From NCBI RefSeq assembly GCF_019375555.1, contig NZ_JAHXDN010000001.1, forward strand, positions 1,093,501-1,157,500: a stretch of 64,000 nt of DNA. Reading direction: 5' to 3'. Source of the stretch: Roseobacter insulae. Its GTDB lineage: Bacteria > Pseudomonadota > Alphaproteobacteria > Rhodobacterales > Rhodobacteraceae. Shown piece after piece: positions 47,500-56,012 of this stretch. Below the pieces are notes generated by a model. The model was not told where the DNA came from. It was given only the letters and a program-made list of their open reading frames with translations, and ran no database searches. A program made the translations under genes and the position numbers. Every line of letters begins with the position of its first letter. Position 1 is the stretch's first letter.

Positions 47500-48687
47500 T
47501 CAGGTCGCAACCTCGGTTACGATCCCGGCGCCAACGGTCTTGCCGCCCTCACGCAGGGCAAACCGGACACCTTTTTCGATGCCAACGGGCTTGTGCAGGA
47601 CAAACCCGACCTTGGCCTGAGATCCCGGGAGAACTGGCATGCCCTCGGAGACATCAATCACACCGGTGATATCCGTTACTCCGAAAAAGAATTGCGGGCT
47701 ATAGCCGGTCGAAAAGGCTGTATGACGCCCGCCTTCCTCGGCAGTCAGCACGAAGATCTCAGCCCGGCCCTTTTGGTAGGGCTGGATGACACCCGGTGCA
47801 CTGAGGATTTGGCCACGCTGGACCTCATCCCGCTTCAAGCCGCGTAAAAGCAGACCGACATTCATGCCAGCCTTTGCTTCGGGCACGTCCTTGCGGAAGG
47901 CCTGCGTGCCCGTCACGATCAACTCGGCGCCGTCATTCGACAAGCCAATCACCTCGACTGGCTGACCAACCTTGATGACACCTCGCTCAACCCGGCCAGA
48001 CACGACCGTGCCACGGCCCGGAATAGTGTGCACACCTTCGATCGGCATCATGAACGGGCTGTCATAGTCCCGCACAGGGTCCGGAAAATGACGGTCCATT
48101 GCATCTACCAGCTCTTTGATGCAGGCCATCTCGGGAGCGTCCAGATCGCCGCGCAAAGCCGCCTCAAGCGCCTGCAACGCAGAACCAAAGATGAAGGGTG
48201 TATTTTCATACCCCTGCGCCTCCAGCAGCGCGCCGGTCTCCAGCTCGATCAACTCGGCCATTTCAACGCGCTCGACATCCGACAGCATGTCCATCTTGTT
48301 TACAAAGACAACCATGTTTGCGACATTCACCTGACGGGCGAGCAGGATGTGCTCGATTGTCTGTTTGGCCGCGCCCTCGGTGCCGTCGATCAACAGGATC
48401 GCGCCATCCATCTGAGACGCTCCGGTGATCATGTTCTTCACATAATCGGCGTGTCCGGGACAGTCGATATGGGCATAGGTCCGGGTCTCGGACTCATACT
48501 CCACGTGACTGGTGTTGATCGTGATCCCACGTGCCTTTTCCTCGGGAGCCTTGTCGATCTGATCGAAGGACAAAGCTTGCCCGCCCAGGCGCGCGGCCTG
48601 GATCTGCGTCAGGGCCGAGGTCAGGGTGGTTTTCCCATGGTCGACGTGACCAATGGTGCCGACGTTCACATTCAGTTTCACAGCCAT
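47500..48687 (-). CDS. Divergent second elongation factor Tu
   Basis: This 395-residue protein has all EF-Tu domains. The GTPase motifs are complete: GHVDHGKT, the effector loop [28 protein letters not shown] and NKMD. Domain 2 [13 protein letters not shown] and [13 protein letters not shown] (tRNA-contact region) are kept. It differs clearly from the usual housekeeping form: the N-terminus is short ([13 protein letters not shown]), QTREHILLGRQ reads [11 protein letters not shown], and domain 3 YRPQFYFRTTD reads [11 protein letters not shown], changing the positions of E. coli Arg333 and Thr334. The start at 48687 follows AAGGAG. It stands alone, outside any ribosomal operon, at the head of the RNA-repair island. 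Translation with a damaged or toxin-resistant tRNA set is a guess. Confidence 0.92.
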   Translation of the reverse strand: MAVKLNVNVGTIGHVDHGKTTLTSALTQIQAARLGGQALSFDQIDKAPEEKARGITINTSHVEYESETRTYAHIDCPGHADYVKNMITGASQMDGAILLIDGTEGAAKQTIEHILLARQVNVANMVVFVNKMDMLSDVERVEMAELIELETGALLEAQGYENTPFIFGSALQALEAALRGDLDAPEMACIKELVDAMDRHFPDPVRDYDSPFMMPIEGVHTIPGRGTVVSGRVERGVIKVGQPVEVIGLSNDGAELIVTGTQAFRKDVPEAKAGMNVGLLLRGLKRDEVQRGQILSAPGVIQPYQKGRAEIFVLTAEEGGRHTAFSTGYSPQFFFGVTDITGVIDVSEGMPVLPGSQAKVGFVLHKPVGIEKGVRFALREGGKTVGAGIVTEVAT

Positions 48688-49328
48688 TTCTTTTCTCCTT
48701 TGGCTCATGAGCGCCGCCCCACACACGCTGGCCAAGCGCATATGAGACGGCCATTGGCATTGGCGCGCCAATCTCAAATCGGACCGGATGCAGATGGCAT
48801 ATGGCCCGAAATTCGAAACCCCGGAGGCGGCGGCCATCCGGGGTCATAAATCTGAACCAAGCGGAGGCCTCAGCCTCCGGAAATCTCTTTCAGAGGCGGT
48901 TTAAAACTCCCATGAATCGACTGCAGACGCGTCAGCATGAACTGAAGCGGCACTCAGATTCTGAATTTCAAAAACCGATTTCATGACGGTATCCTCTGAT
49001 TTGAGCCGACTGGTTAGGTGCTTGTCCTGCGCAATGCAAGGAAATTCCTATTGGAGCTTTTCTGTGGACTATCCAACCCTTGGGGTTAGATCAGTGACAC
49101 AGGTTATTGTCGTAACCATAACACAGCCTAGGGGCAGTACCCTCAATCATGGTTTCTGATGCCATGCCCGGTATTGATTTTTAACCGCGCTACGATTATC
49201 CGACGCATTCTGTCTCACCCCCGAACCCCACGGAAGACCCATGTAACGCCTGCGCACATATCTAGCTTTTAACCCGATCATATTGGCCGGGTGCTTTTTG
49301 TGTGAACTCGATACATTGTGAGACAGTT
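48688..49328. other. 641-bp divergent gap between the EF-Tu paralogue and the RNA ligase gene
   Basis: The gap holds the leaders of two divergent genes. On the EF-Tu side are two tandem hairpins (separate entry). A plus-strand frame at 48912-48986 could encode 24 residues (MNRLQTRQHELKRHSD...), without support. A GGTTA-TTGTCG-TAACC repeat lies at about 49102-49117. On the minus strand AGGAATTTCCTTGCA near 49037-49052 resembles a sigma-54 promoter but its GG-GC spacing is nine, not ten. Nothing else is recognised. Confidence 0.5.
48818..48879. promoter_or_regulatory. Two tandem hairpins in the EF-Tu leader
   Basis: ACCCCGGA (48818-48825) pairs with TCCGGGGT (48837-48844), and CGGAGGC (48862-48868) pairs with GCCTCCG (48873-48879) around a 4-nt loop. 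They lie 130-190 bp upstream of the EF-Tu start. Neither has a T tract in the EF-Tu direction. A structured 5' leader is possible. Confidence 0.45.
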
Positions 49329-50141
49329 ATGAAAATCTACAAATATCCGCGCACGCGGCATATTGAAGGTTCGCGCCTTCAAGTTGGTGACATTGCGGAC
49401 GACAAACCCATCAAAGAGTTGGCTGGCCAACATCTGACCGTCGAGGAAAAGCTCGACGGTGCCAATTCCGCCGTTTCGTTTGACGAAGAAGGAAACCTGC
49501 TGCTGCAAAGCAGGGGGCATTTTCTGCTGGGCGGAGGCAGGGAGCGCCACTTTGCGCTCTTCAAAACCTGGGCTGCGGCGCATGCACATGTAGTCTATCC
49601 CGTGCTTGGCCATCGCTATGTCATGTATGGCGAATGGATGTATGCCAAGCACACGGTCTTTTACGACCGTTTGCCGCATTACTTCATGGAGTTTGATGTA
49701 CTTGACCGTGAAACAGAGACGTTTCTGAGCACAGCCGCGCGCCGATCCTTGTTGACGGGTTTGCCGGTGATGCCGGTGCCGGTCGTGCATGAAGGCGCGC
49801 TTAAGTCGGTCGATCAACTCAATGCCATGGTCAGGCACACGCCCTACAAATCGGAGAATTGGCGGGAGGTATTGGCAGAGGCGGCGGTTCAGTCGAATAG
49901 CCGCCCCGATATGGTTGAGCAACAGACTGAAGACAGTGACTTGGCCGAGGGGCTGTACATCAAACAAGAAAGTGCAAACCGCGTGCAGGATCGGTTCAAG
50001 TTTGTACGGGCTGACTTCCATCAGGCGATTCAGGCCTCGGATGGCCACTGGCAGGATCGACCTATCCTGCCCAATGCTCTGGCCAATGGGGTCGATATAT
50101 TCGCACCCCGACTTGGTTTGGAAGGAGCCTATGATGCGTAA
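49329..50141 (+). CDS. RNA ligase (Rnl2-like, nucleotidyltransferase superfamily)
   Basis: ATP-dependent ligase of 270 residues that would join a 5'-phosphate to a 3'-OH in RNA. Motif I is EEKLDGAN (lysine nucleophile), followed by LLLQSRGHFL, the motif III-like YGEWMYAKHTVFYD, motif IV-like EGLYIKQE and motif V-like FKFVRADF. The start at 49329 (MKIYKYPRTRHIEGSRLQ) matches the conserved N-terminus. Its stop overlaps the start of the broken HD/kinase gene, the usual partner of this ligase type, so the two were once an operon. Confidence 0.88.
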   Translation: MKIYKYPRTRHIEGSRLQVGDIADDKPIKELAGQHLTVEEKLDGANSAVSFDEEGNLLLQSRGHFLLGGGRERHFALFKTWAAAHAHVVYPVLGHRYVMYGEWMYAKHTVFYDRLPHYFMEFDVLDRETETFLSTAARRSLLTGLPVMPVPVVHEGALKSVDQLNAMVRHTPYKSENWREVLAEAAVQSNSRPDMVEQQTEDSDLAEGLYIKQESANRVQDRFKFVRADFHQAIQASDGHWQDRPILPNALANGVDIFAPRLGLEGAYDA

Positions 50142-50709
50142 TCTGGCAAAACCCACTGTGGCGCATCAGCCGTTGTTGTCGTTAGTTCCGATCCGCCCGG
50201 CCCGGCACCCGGATTGGGATACGATCTGACCTCTTTGGCCCGAATTGGCCGCGCTGGACGATTGCCCGCAGAACCCTATCCACCAGGCTGAGGGAGATGT
50301 GGGTACTCACACGTGAATAGTGGTCGAGACACTCGTGGCAGATGAAGAATGGCAGACACTGTCGCCGAATAAGCAGAGCTATCAATTCGATCCGCGAGGA
50401 ATTGGACGTGTCAGCGACAGACAATCAGGGGCAGGTCATTAAGGCGGCCCATGCACGTGCGCGGGAGCATCTCCGGGCGGGCATGGATTTTGTCCAGAAC
50501 GCAGCAAACGTTACGTGGCGGAACAGGTCAAAGATATTGCGGCTCCTCCGGGACTATGGCGCGCATATTGAGATCGCCTGTATCGAGGCGGGTTCCGAAC
50601 AGCTTTACCGGAACAACCGAGACAGGCCAGATGCGGTTTTCGACCATCTTGCAAAAACCGGGAGCCACTTGTAACTTGGAAAGCGCATCGAATTACCGAC
50701 AATGTATGA
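50131..50709 (+). pseudogene. HD-domain/P-loop kinase gene, decayed partner of the RNA ligase
   Basis: From the ATG at 50131 the frame gives about 32 residues, a TGA at 50227, then in the same frame LWPELAALDDCPQNPIHQAEGDVGTHT, a second TGA, and VVETLVADEEWQTL. This is the start of an HD-domain phosphohydrolase. At about 50375 it jumps to INSIREELDVSATDNQGQ and REHLRAGMDFVQNAANVTWRNRSKILRLL, the C-terminal polynucleotide-kinase-like part after Walker A. A frameshift near 50655 separates the last piece (EPLVTWKAHRITDNV). The HD core and the Walker A motif are deleted, so no activity is possible. Confidence 0.75.
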
Positions 50710-50998
50710 TGCTGTCACCCCAATGACCACCGGAACACAGTCGTGTTGCGATTTGGTCACTCAGCGATATCGGTGTGTTAAAAAACCTTTGAAGGAATCA
50801 TCGATCCACAATAGGTGACGGTCTCCAATTGGTCCATAGGACCCAAATCGTAACCCCACACAGAAAAGGGACACATATGAATATTCGTCATTTTGCCCTT
50901 CCAGGGCCGATCAACACCTAAGCTGAAATCAGATCAGGTTTGATCCAGTTCGCCGGCTCGCCGTTGGCGTCTCTACATACGTTTTTGGGAACTATCAC
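50710..50998. other. Gap between two pseudogenes
   Basis: This 289-bp stretch has no gene I can support. A tiny frame at 50877-50921 (MNIRHFALPGPINT) has a fair AAAAGGGAC site before it. No repeats or RNA genes are recognised. Confidence 0.4.
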
Positions 50999-51316
50999 AT
51001 GGGCAACCCTGTCTTGGGTGGTCGCGCGTCCGCTGTGTCCAGCGACGGCATCATCACAAAATTCTATACACCTGCGGCCTGGATCGAAGGACGGGCCGAA
51101 GCGCAACTTGAAGAAATTGCCGGCTGGACCGGCGTGCAAAAAATCGCGGCCTTTCCTGATTTGCATCCCGGCAAATACGGGCCGGTTGGTCGTGCGGTTT
51201 TTTTGGATCGTGTTTTTCCGCAGCTCATCGGCAACGATATCGGCTGCGGCACATATTGGGGCGCGGCAACCCGGTGCGGGTTTTCAACGGTCACAATTTT
51301 TGCGAAGACAAGATAG
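50999..51316 (+). pseudogene. N-terminal stub of a second RtcB (PrfH-associated type)
   Basis: The 105-residue frame starts MGNPVLGG and reads AAWIEGRAEAQLEEIAG, then AAFPDLHPGKYGPVGRAV and LIGNDIGCG, then runs into unrelated sequence and a stop. This matches the first quarter of the RtcB branch often encoded with the release factor homologue PrfH. All later motifs, including the guanylylated histidine, are gone. The AAA ATPase gene starts six bases after the stop, so a deletion probably joined the two. Confidence 0.75.
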
Positions 51317-51322
51317 GTTAGG

Positions 51323-52567
51323 ATGGAAGTGCTCGACCAATTCCTGTCCAACGCCCTCGCAAGTGATTTCTTCGCTGGCGGTCTAGCGCTCGGGGCTTTC
51401 GGGGTCGCGGCGGCTTTTTTGCGGGCCGTGCTGCTTGCTCTCTATCAAGCCGTCAATCGGCGCGTGTGGGTCAGTCTGACGCTCGACAACCGCAGTGCTG
51501 CCTATCGCCACCTTTGCATCTGGATGGAGCAAAACAGCATTCTGTCCCGCTCCCGTCATGTTCGTATGACGGACGGCAAATGGGCGCGCGGCACGAAAGG
51601 CTATGCGCCTGCTCCGGGTCGGCATTGGTTCTTCTGGCGTGGAAAGCTCTGCCGTCTGGAGCGTGATATTGACGAAAAATCGAAAGTCGGAGCCGCTCAG
51701 AATCAACGCCCTATGGAAGTGCTGCATGTCACTGTTTTGCTCGGGAAGGTGCAGACCATTCTTGTTTGGATCACCGAGGGGCGGGAGATTGCCCAAACCA
51801 GGGACCGGATCGGCCCCGGCCTCCATGTTCTGAAAGGAGATTGGTGGGATCATGTCGGCGATGTCCCGCGCCGTTCCGTCGACACGGTGCTGGTGGATGA
51901 TGACCGTATCGAGATTGTGCTGGACGACATGCGATGGTTTTATGGCGCCAGAAACTGGTACGCTGAACGCGGTGTTCCATGGCGGCGGGGGTATCTGTTT
52001 CACGGTCCGCCGGGCACGGGCAAGTCGAGCGTCATTCGCGCGCTGGCGTCTGAATTGTCACTGGATATCGCCACGCTGGATATCGGGCGTGCTACACAGA
52101 CGGACGATGATCTGCGTGAAGCGATGATCTGTGCCCCCAAGGGGTCGCTGATCGCAATCGAAGATGTAGACGCCCTTTTCACACAACGCGAAGGCGGGGA
52201 AAAACGCTCGGGCGTCAGCTTCTCGGGCTTGCTCAATGCCATCGATGGCGTCGCAGCTCAGGAGGGTCGTGCCTTGGTCATGACCACGAACCACAAGGAA
52301 AGACTGGACCCGGCCCTCATCCGCCCCGGCCGCGCCGATGTGCACACCGAGCTTGGATTGGTGAGCGCAGCAACGGCGCGTCGATTTTTTGAACGTTTCT
52401 TCCCCGGTGAACGCGACTTGGCCGGGGCATTCGAACGGAGGTTGGGGGAACAAAGACACAGCCCCGCCCAGATACAGGGTTGGCTTTTGGCCAACAGCGC
52501 CGATCCATATGCAGCTGCGCAAGCCTCAGGGCTTGAATGCCGTCCGCAAGATATTGCAGCAGAATGA
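51323..52567 (+). CDS. BCS1-like AAA ATPase with N-terminal membrane helix
   Basis: This 414-residue protein has one membrane helix near the N-terminus (residues about 17-40), a BCS1-type middle region (LHVTVLLGKVQTI, WYAERGVPWRRGYLFHGPPGTGKSS) and an AAA core. Walker A is GPPGTGKSS at about 227, Walker B is LIAIEDVDALF, and the arginine-finger region is RLDPALIRPGRADVH. BCS1 in mitochondria translocates a folded iron-sulfur protein; bacterial relatives are uncharacterised. It sits inside the RNA-repair island, convergent with rtcR. Confidence 0.85.
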   Translation: MEVLDQFLSNALASDFFAGGLALGAFGVAAAFLRAVLLALYQAVNRRVWVSLTLDNRSAAYRHLCIWMEQNSILSRSRHVRMTDGKWARGTKGYAPAPGRHWFFWRGKLCRLERDIDEKSKVGAAQNQRPMEVLHVTVLLGKVQTILVWITEGREIAQTRDRIGPGLHVLKGDWWDHVGDVPRRSVDTVLVDDDRIEIVLDDMRWFYGARNWYAERGVPWRRGYLFHGPPGTGKSSVIRALASELSLDIATLDIGRATQTDDDLREAMICAPKGSLIAIEDVDALFTQREGGEKRSGVSFSGLLNAIDGVAAQEGRALVMTTNHKERLDPALIRPGRADVHTELGLVSAATARRFFERFFPGERDLAGAFERRLGEQRHSPAQIQGWLLANSADPYAAAQASGLECRPQDIAAE

Positions 52568-52605
52568 GCTGGCAAGTAGCCTTGAAAATGCTTGCGCCCG
52601 TTTAA

Positions 52606-54168
52606 CTATATCGCGCCCCATTCCAAGTCGAACTTACCCAAATATTTCCTCAACCTGTCCGCATCATTCTGGGTTTTGCGTTTGCTTCGTGACACGGCAA
52701 ACAGGGTGCGCCCAGCGGCACTCAGGCTTGAAGAATTTCGGCAGATCCGGATCACCTGTGCCAACTGCACAAGGTCGAACGGGTCCACATCAGACACCGC
52801 ATCGCCCATCACATCAGCAACCAGCTTGAAATCATCATTGGACTGAGCCGATTTCCAATCCGCTTGAAGCGTCTGGATTTCAGTTATGACCATCGGCCTC
52901 GTAATCCGACCCCGTGGTGCAAGCGTACACAGCCGACGGATCGAGCTGGAGAAGTCCCGGAAGTTTCCCGGCCAACGTGTTGCGGGGTCTTTTGCGAAGT
53001 CCAGATAATTCTCACGGGCATTGGCGTTGAAACCAACATGTGTGCCCAGATCCCTTTCGCATCGACCCAGCTCGTGTAGCAGATTTGCCTCTATGTCCTC
53101 GGGGCGGGTGCGCAGGGCAGGCAAGGTAAAGCTCCATGTGTTCAAGCGGGCCAGCAGGTCTTGGCGAAAGTGTCCCAAGGCGGTCAAGCTGCGCAGATCA
53201 CGGTTTGCACCGGCAATCAGGTGAAATCGGCTTGAGATTTCGTGGTCAGAACCCAGCGGATAGAAGCGCCCGGTTTCGATCGCATGTAGCAAGACCGATT
53301 GCATGTTGGGATTCAGTTCGTCGACATCATCCAGAAACAGTAGTCCGCCATCAGCCTCGCGCAGCAAGCCGCTCCGCTCGGTCCCTGCAGCCCCAAGGTA
53401 GGAACGGCGCTGGCCGAACAGTGTTGCCATGGCATCGGGCCCATTCAATGTCGCGCAGTTCACATGGACGAGGCGGCCCTTGATGCGGCGCCGATCAAGC
53501 TTGAGGCTGTGAATGCGCTCGGCCAGCTCCGTCTTTCCCGTGCCGGTTTCTCCGAGCAGAAGGATGGGTTCGTCAGAGTTGCTGGTGACAAGCTCAACTC
53601 GGTCGATCAGATCGTTGTATGCCAGGTTTCGTGTCTTGATCCCCCCTTTCAACTGATCGCTATGCTCACGCGACAATTGGTCAAACCGTTGTTGCAATGC
53701 GTTGTAGCGACTTAGATCAAGGTCAATGACGTCAAACTTTGGCGTTTCCTCCTCCGGCCCCGGTGGGCCGGTTTGGATCAGATGGGCAGGAACGTGGCGG
53801 CTTTCCGTCAGCAGAAACCAGCAAATCTGAGCCACATGCGTTCCCGTGGTCAGGTGCACGTGATACCGTTCGCGGTCATCGTCAAATCCATAGGAACGGG
53901 CAAAGTCGAAAAGCTTGCCATAGACTTCCTGAAAATCCCACGGGTCATTCAGGTCAAGCTGCTGAAGCAGAACCTCTGTATCAGGCGACGCTTCCTTGAT
54001 CTCGCGCTGAACCCGCTTGGCAAGACGATTGAACCGCATGTCAAAAAGTATCTCGAGCCGATCCACCTTGAAGTGGTCGTGACTGACAAGGCTTAGCGTC
54101 GGCTTCCACCGGCGTTTCTTCCCCATGTCGAGCTGGGTGCCAAGAAAGCCAATCACAACGTTTTTCAT
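52606..54168 (-). CDS. rtcR: RtcR-type regulator with CARF domain and altered GAFTGA loop
   Basis: Activator of RNA-repair genes. The N-terminal CARF-like RtcR domain (residues 1 to about 180; VVIGFLGTQLD, HVHLTTGTHVAQICWFLL) is thought to sense RNA ends. The AAA+ domain has Walker A GETGTGKT (206-213) and Walker B LLFLDDVDEL. The C-terminal helix-turn-helix (LSAAGRTLFAVSR, DADRLRKYL) is intact. In E. coli RtcR the sigma-54 loop reads FGHVKGAFTGA; here residues 251-261 read FGQRRSYLGAA, so the GAFTGA motif is lost while the length is kept. It diverges from the Ro60 gene. Confidence 0.92.
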   Translation of the reverse strand: MKNVVIGFLGTQLDMGKKRRWKPTLSLVSHDHFKVDRLEILFDMRFNRLAKRVQREIKEASPDTEVLLQQLDLNDPWDFQEVYGKLFDFARSYGFDDDRERYHVHLTTGTHVAQICWFLLTESRHVPAHLIQTGPPGPEEETPKFDVIDLDLSRYNALQQRFDQLSREHSDQLKGGIKTRNLAYNDLIDRVELVTSNSDEPILLLGETGTGKTELAERIHSLKLDRRRIKGRLVHVNCATLNGPDAMATLFGQRRSYLGAAGTERSGLLREADGGLLFLDDVDELNPNMQSVLLHAIETGRFYPLGSDHEISSRFHLIAGANRDLRSLTALGHFRQDLLARLNTWSFTLPALRTRPEDIEANLLHELGRCERDLGTHVGFNANARENYLDFAKDPATRWPGNFRDFSSSIRRLCTLAPRGRITRPMVITEIQTLQADWKSAQSNDDFKLVADVMGDAVSDVDPFDLVQLAQVIRICRNSSSLSAAGRTLFAVSRSKRKTQNDADRLRKYLGKFDLEWGAI

Positions 54169-54343
54169 ATGATTATCCAGTTATATAATTCACTATACTA
54201 AAAGATAGTATCTGAGGGAGCAATATGTCTCGAAGCATCGATTTATCCTTTATTTATAATATGCTAGCCGAAAACGCGTTTTCTGTCTTTTTCTGACATC
54301 AGCCATGTCAAAACGTCTTCACGAACTAATGAGGAACGAAGAA
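54169..54343. promoter_or_regulatory. Divergent rtcR-Ro60 control region
   Basis: This AT-rich 175-bp gap has an inverted repeat ATACT (54195-54199) / AGTAT (54207-54211), nested with ACTAT/ATAGT arms, 26 bp before the rtcR start. It could be an RtcR site. I find no GG-N10-GC sigma-54 promoter before the Ro60 gene, which fits the loss of the GAFTGA loop in this RtcR. Confidence 0.45.
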
Positions 54344-55900
54344 ATGGCGAACAAATCCGTGTTTGCATCGATCAAAGGCCGGTTGCTGCCGAAAGCGACT
54401 GCAAGAAATGCCCACGCGGCACCGGCCTACGCTTACTCCGATGCCCATGCCCTGGCGCAGGTCGCTGTTACCGGCACTTTCGGGGGTATGTTCTATCAGT
54501 CGCCGCAGGAAGAACTGGAATATGTTCTGGACGTGGCCGAATCCGTTGACCCGCGCTATCTGGCGCAAGCGGCCATCTATGCCCGCCGTTCGGGCTACAT
54601 GAAAGATATGCCTGTCGTGTTGCTGGCTGTTCTGGCTCGGCGTGATCCGGTCCTGTTCCGTGCGGTGTTTGCCCATTTGGTCAACAACGGCAAGATGCTG
54701 AGGACTTTTGTACAGGTTGTCCGTTCTGGCCAGACTGGTCGTAAATCACTGGGTTCTGCCCCCAAGGCTATGGTGCAGAACTGGCTGAATACCGCGCCTG
54801 ACCTGGCGATCCTGAATGCCAATATCGGTAACGACCCGTCTCTGGCGGACGTAATCAAGATGGTGCACCCGAAACCGGCGTCGGCCGAGCGCGAAGCCCT
54901 CTTTGCCTGGATTGTCGGGCGGCCATGCGACCTGTCTCTATTGCCGCAGGCGGTGCAAGACTGGATGGCGTTCAAAGAAACCGGCAAGGGTCCGGTGCCT
55001 GATGTGCCGTTCCAGATGCTGACGCAGCTGGATCTGTCCTCGGCACATTGGGCGCGGATCGCGCGCAAGGGCTCGTGGCAGATGGTGCGCCAGAACCTGA
55101 ATACGTTTCAACGTCACGGCGTTTTCGGCGTGACCAAGAACGTGGATCACGTGGCGGCATTGCTGCGTAACCCCGAGGCGATAGCCAAGGCACGTGCGTT
55201 TCCGTACCAGCTGATGGTGGCGGCGCAGAACGTGAACAGCGAGATGCCACGCCCGATCGTGGACGCCCTGTATGATGCGATGGAAATCGCGGTGCAAAAC
55301 GTGCCGAAGATCGCGGGTCAGGTTGTGATCTGCCCGGACGTATCCGGGTCGATGACCCGGGCTGTGACCGGGTATCGCCCGGGGGCAACCTCGGTCGTGC
55401 GCCATGTGGATGTAGCAGCACTTGTGGCCGCGTCATTCCAGCGTGTGAACCGTGGGTGCCAGGTTCTGCCGTTCGATTTCGGCGTGCGCGATGTACGTCT
55501 GGAGCCGCGCGATACGATCCTGACGAACGCCGAGCGTTTGGCCGATCTGGCGGGCGGTGGGACAAACTGTTCCGCGCCGCTGAAATGGCTGAATGAGCGT
55601 GGCAGGTCACCTGATCTGGTGGTGTTCGTCTCGGACAACCAATCGTGGCTGGATGCCCGCAACGGCGGTCAGGGGACGGCGATGTTGAAAGAGTGGGAAG
55701 TGATTGAGCGTCGCAACCCGATGGCCAAACTGGTCTGCATCGACATCGCGCCTTACGGGACCACGCAAGCGCAGACGCGCGAAGACGTGCTGAATGTCGG
55801 TGGCTTCTCGGATGCGGTCTTTGACCAGATCGCGGGCTTTGCCTGCGGTCAGACCGGCCCGGACCACTGGGTTGGCGAGATCGAGAAGATCGACGTGTAA
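54344..55900 (+). CDS. rsr: Ro60-like TROVE domain protein
   Basis: Ring-shaped RNA-binding protein of 518 residues. The N-terminal TROVE HEAT-repeat ring (residues about 20-330; AQAAIYARRSGYMKDMPVVLL) binds misfolded RNA and Y RNA. The C-terminal von Willebrand A domain has a MIDAS site (CPDVSGSM). In bacteria Ro60 with Y RNA forms an RNA quality-control or degradation complex with PNPase. The start at 54344 (MANKSVF) follows AGGAACGAAGAA; an upstream ATG at 54305 is weaker. The Y-RNA array follows directly, then rtcB. Confidence 0.95.
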   Translation: MANKSVFASIKGRLLPKATARNAHAAPAYAYSDAHALAQVAVTGTFGGMFYQSPQEELEYVLDVAESVDPRYLAQAAIYARRSGYMKDMPVVLLAVLARRDPVLFRAVFAHLVNNGKMLRTFVQVVRSGQTGRKSLGSAPKAMVQNWLNTAPDLAILNANIGNDPSLADVIKMVHPKPASAEREALFAWIVGRPCDLSLLPQAVQDWMAFKETGKGPVPDVPFQMLTQLDLSSAHWARIARKGSWQMVRQNLNTFQRHGVFGVTKNVDHVAALLRNPEAIAKARAFPYQLMVAAQNVNSEMPRPIVDALYDAMEIAVQNVPKIAGQVVICPDVSGSMTRAVTGYRPGATSVVRHVDVAALVAASFQRVNRGCQVLPFDFGVRDVRLEPRDTILTNAERLADLAGGGTNCSAPLKWLNERGRSPDLVVFVSDNQSWLDARNGGQGTAMLKEWEVIERRNPMAKLVCIDIAPYGTTQAQTREDVLNVGGFSDAVFDQIAGFACGQTGPDHWVGEIEKIDV

Positions 55901-55906
55901 AAGAAA

Positions 55907-55983
55907 GGGTCAGGCGGAATGCCTGTGGGACTACATTTTTAGGTAATGTCACCGTCTCACAATCAGACTTGTCCGCCGGACCC
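55907..55983 (+). ncRNA. Y-RNA-like unit 1 (short)
   Basis: A 77-nt element has 5' strand GGGTC-A-GGCGGA pairing with 3' strand TCCGCC-G-GACCC. Inside it is the shared Y-like motif GAATGCC...GGGACTACAT on the 5' side and CTTGTC on the 3' side. It begins 6 bp after the Ro60 stop. The same motif pair returns in three more units, and the position next to the Ro60 gene supports a Y RNA. Confidence 0.7.
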
Positions 55984-56012
55984 ATCCGAAACGAAACAAA
56001 GAGGAACGAACA

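Noticed and set aside
48912-48986. Possible 24-residue peptide in the EF-Tu/RNA ligase gap
   Set aside because: No ribosome binding site and no recognisable features; length is compatible with chance.
49037-49052. AGGAATTTCCTTGCA on the minus strand as a sigma-54 promoter for the EF-Tu paralogue
   Set aside because: The -12 part (TTGCA) fits, but the GG-GC spacing is nine bases and the enzyme needs ten; the -24 part is also poor.
50877-50921. Possible 14-residue leader peptide before the RtcB stub
   Set aside because: It has a fair ribosome binding site but the next gene is a pseudogene and the peptide shows no attenuator features.
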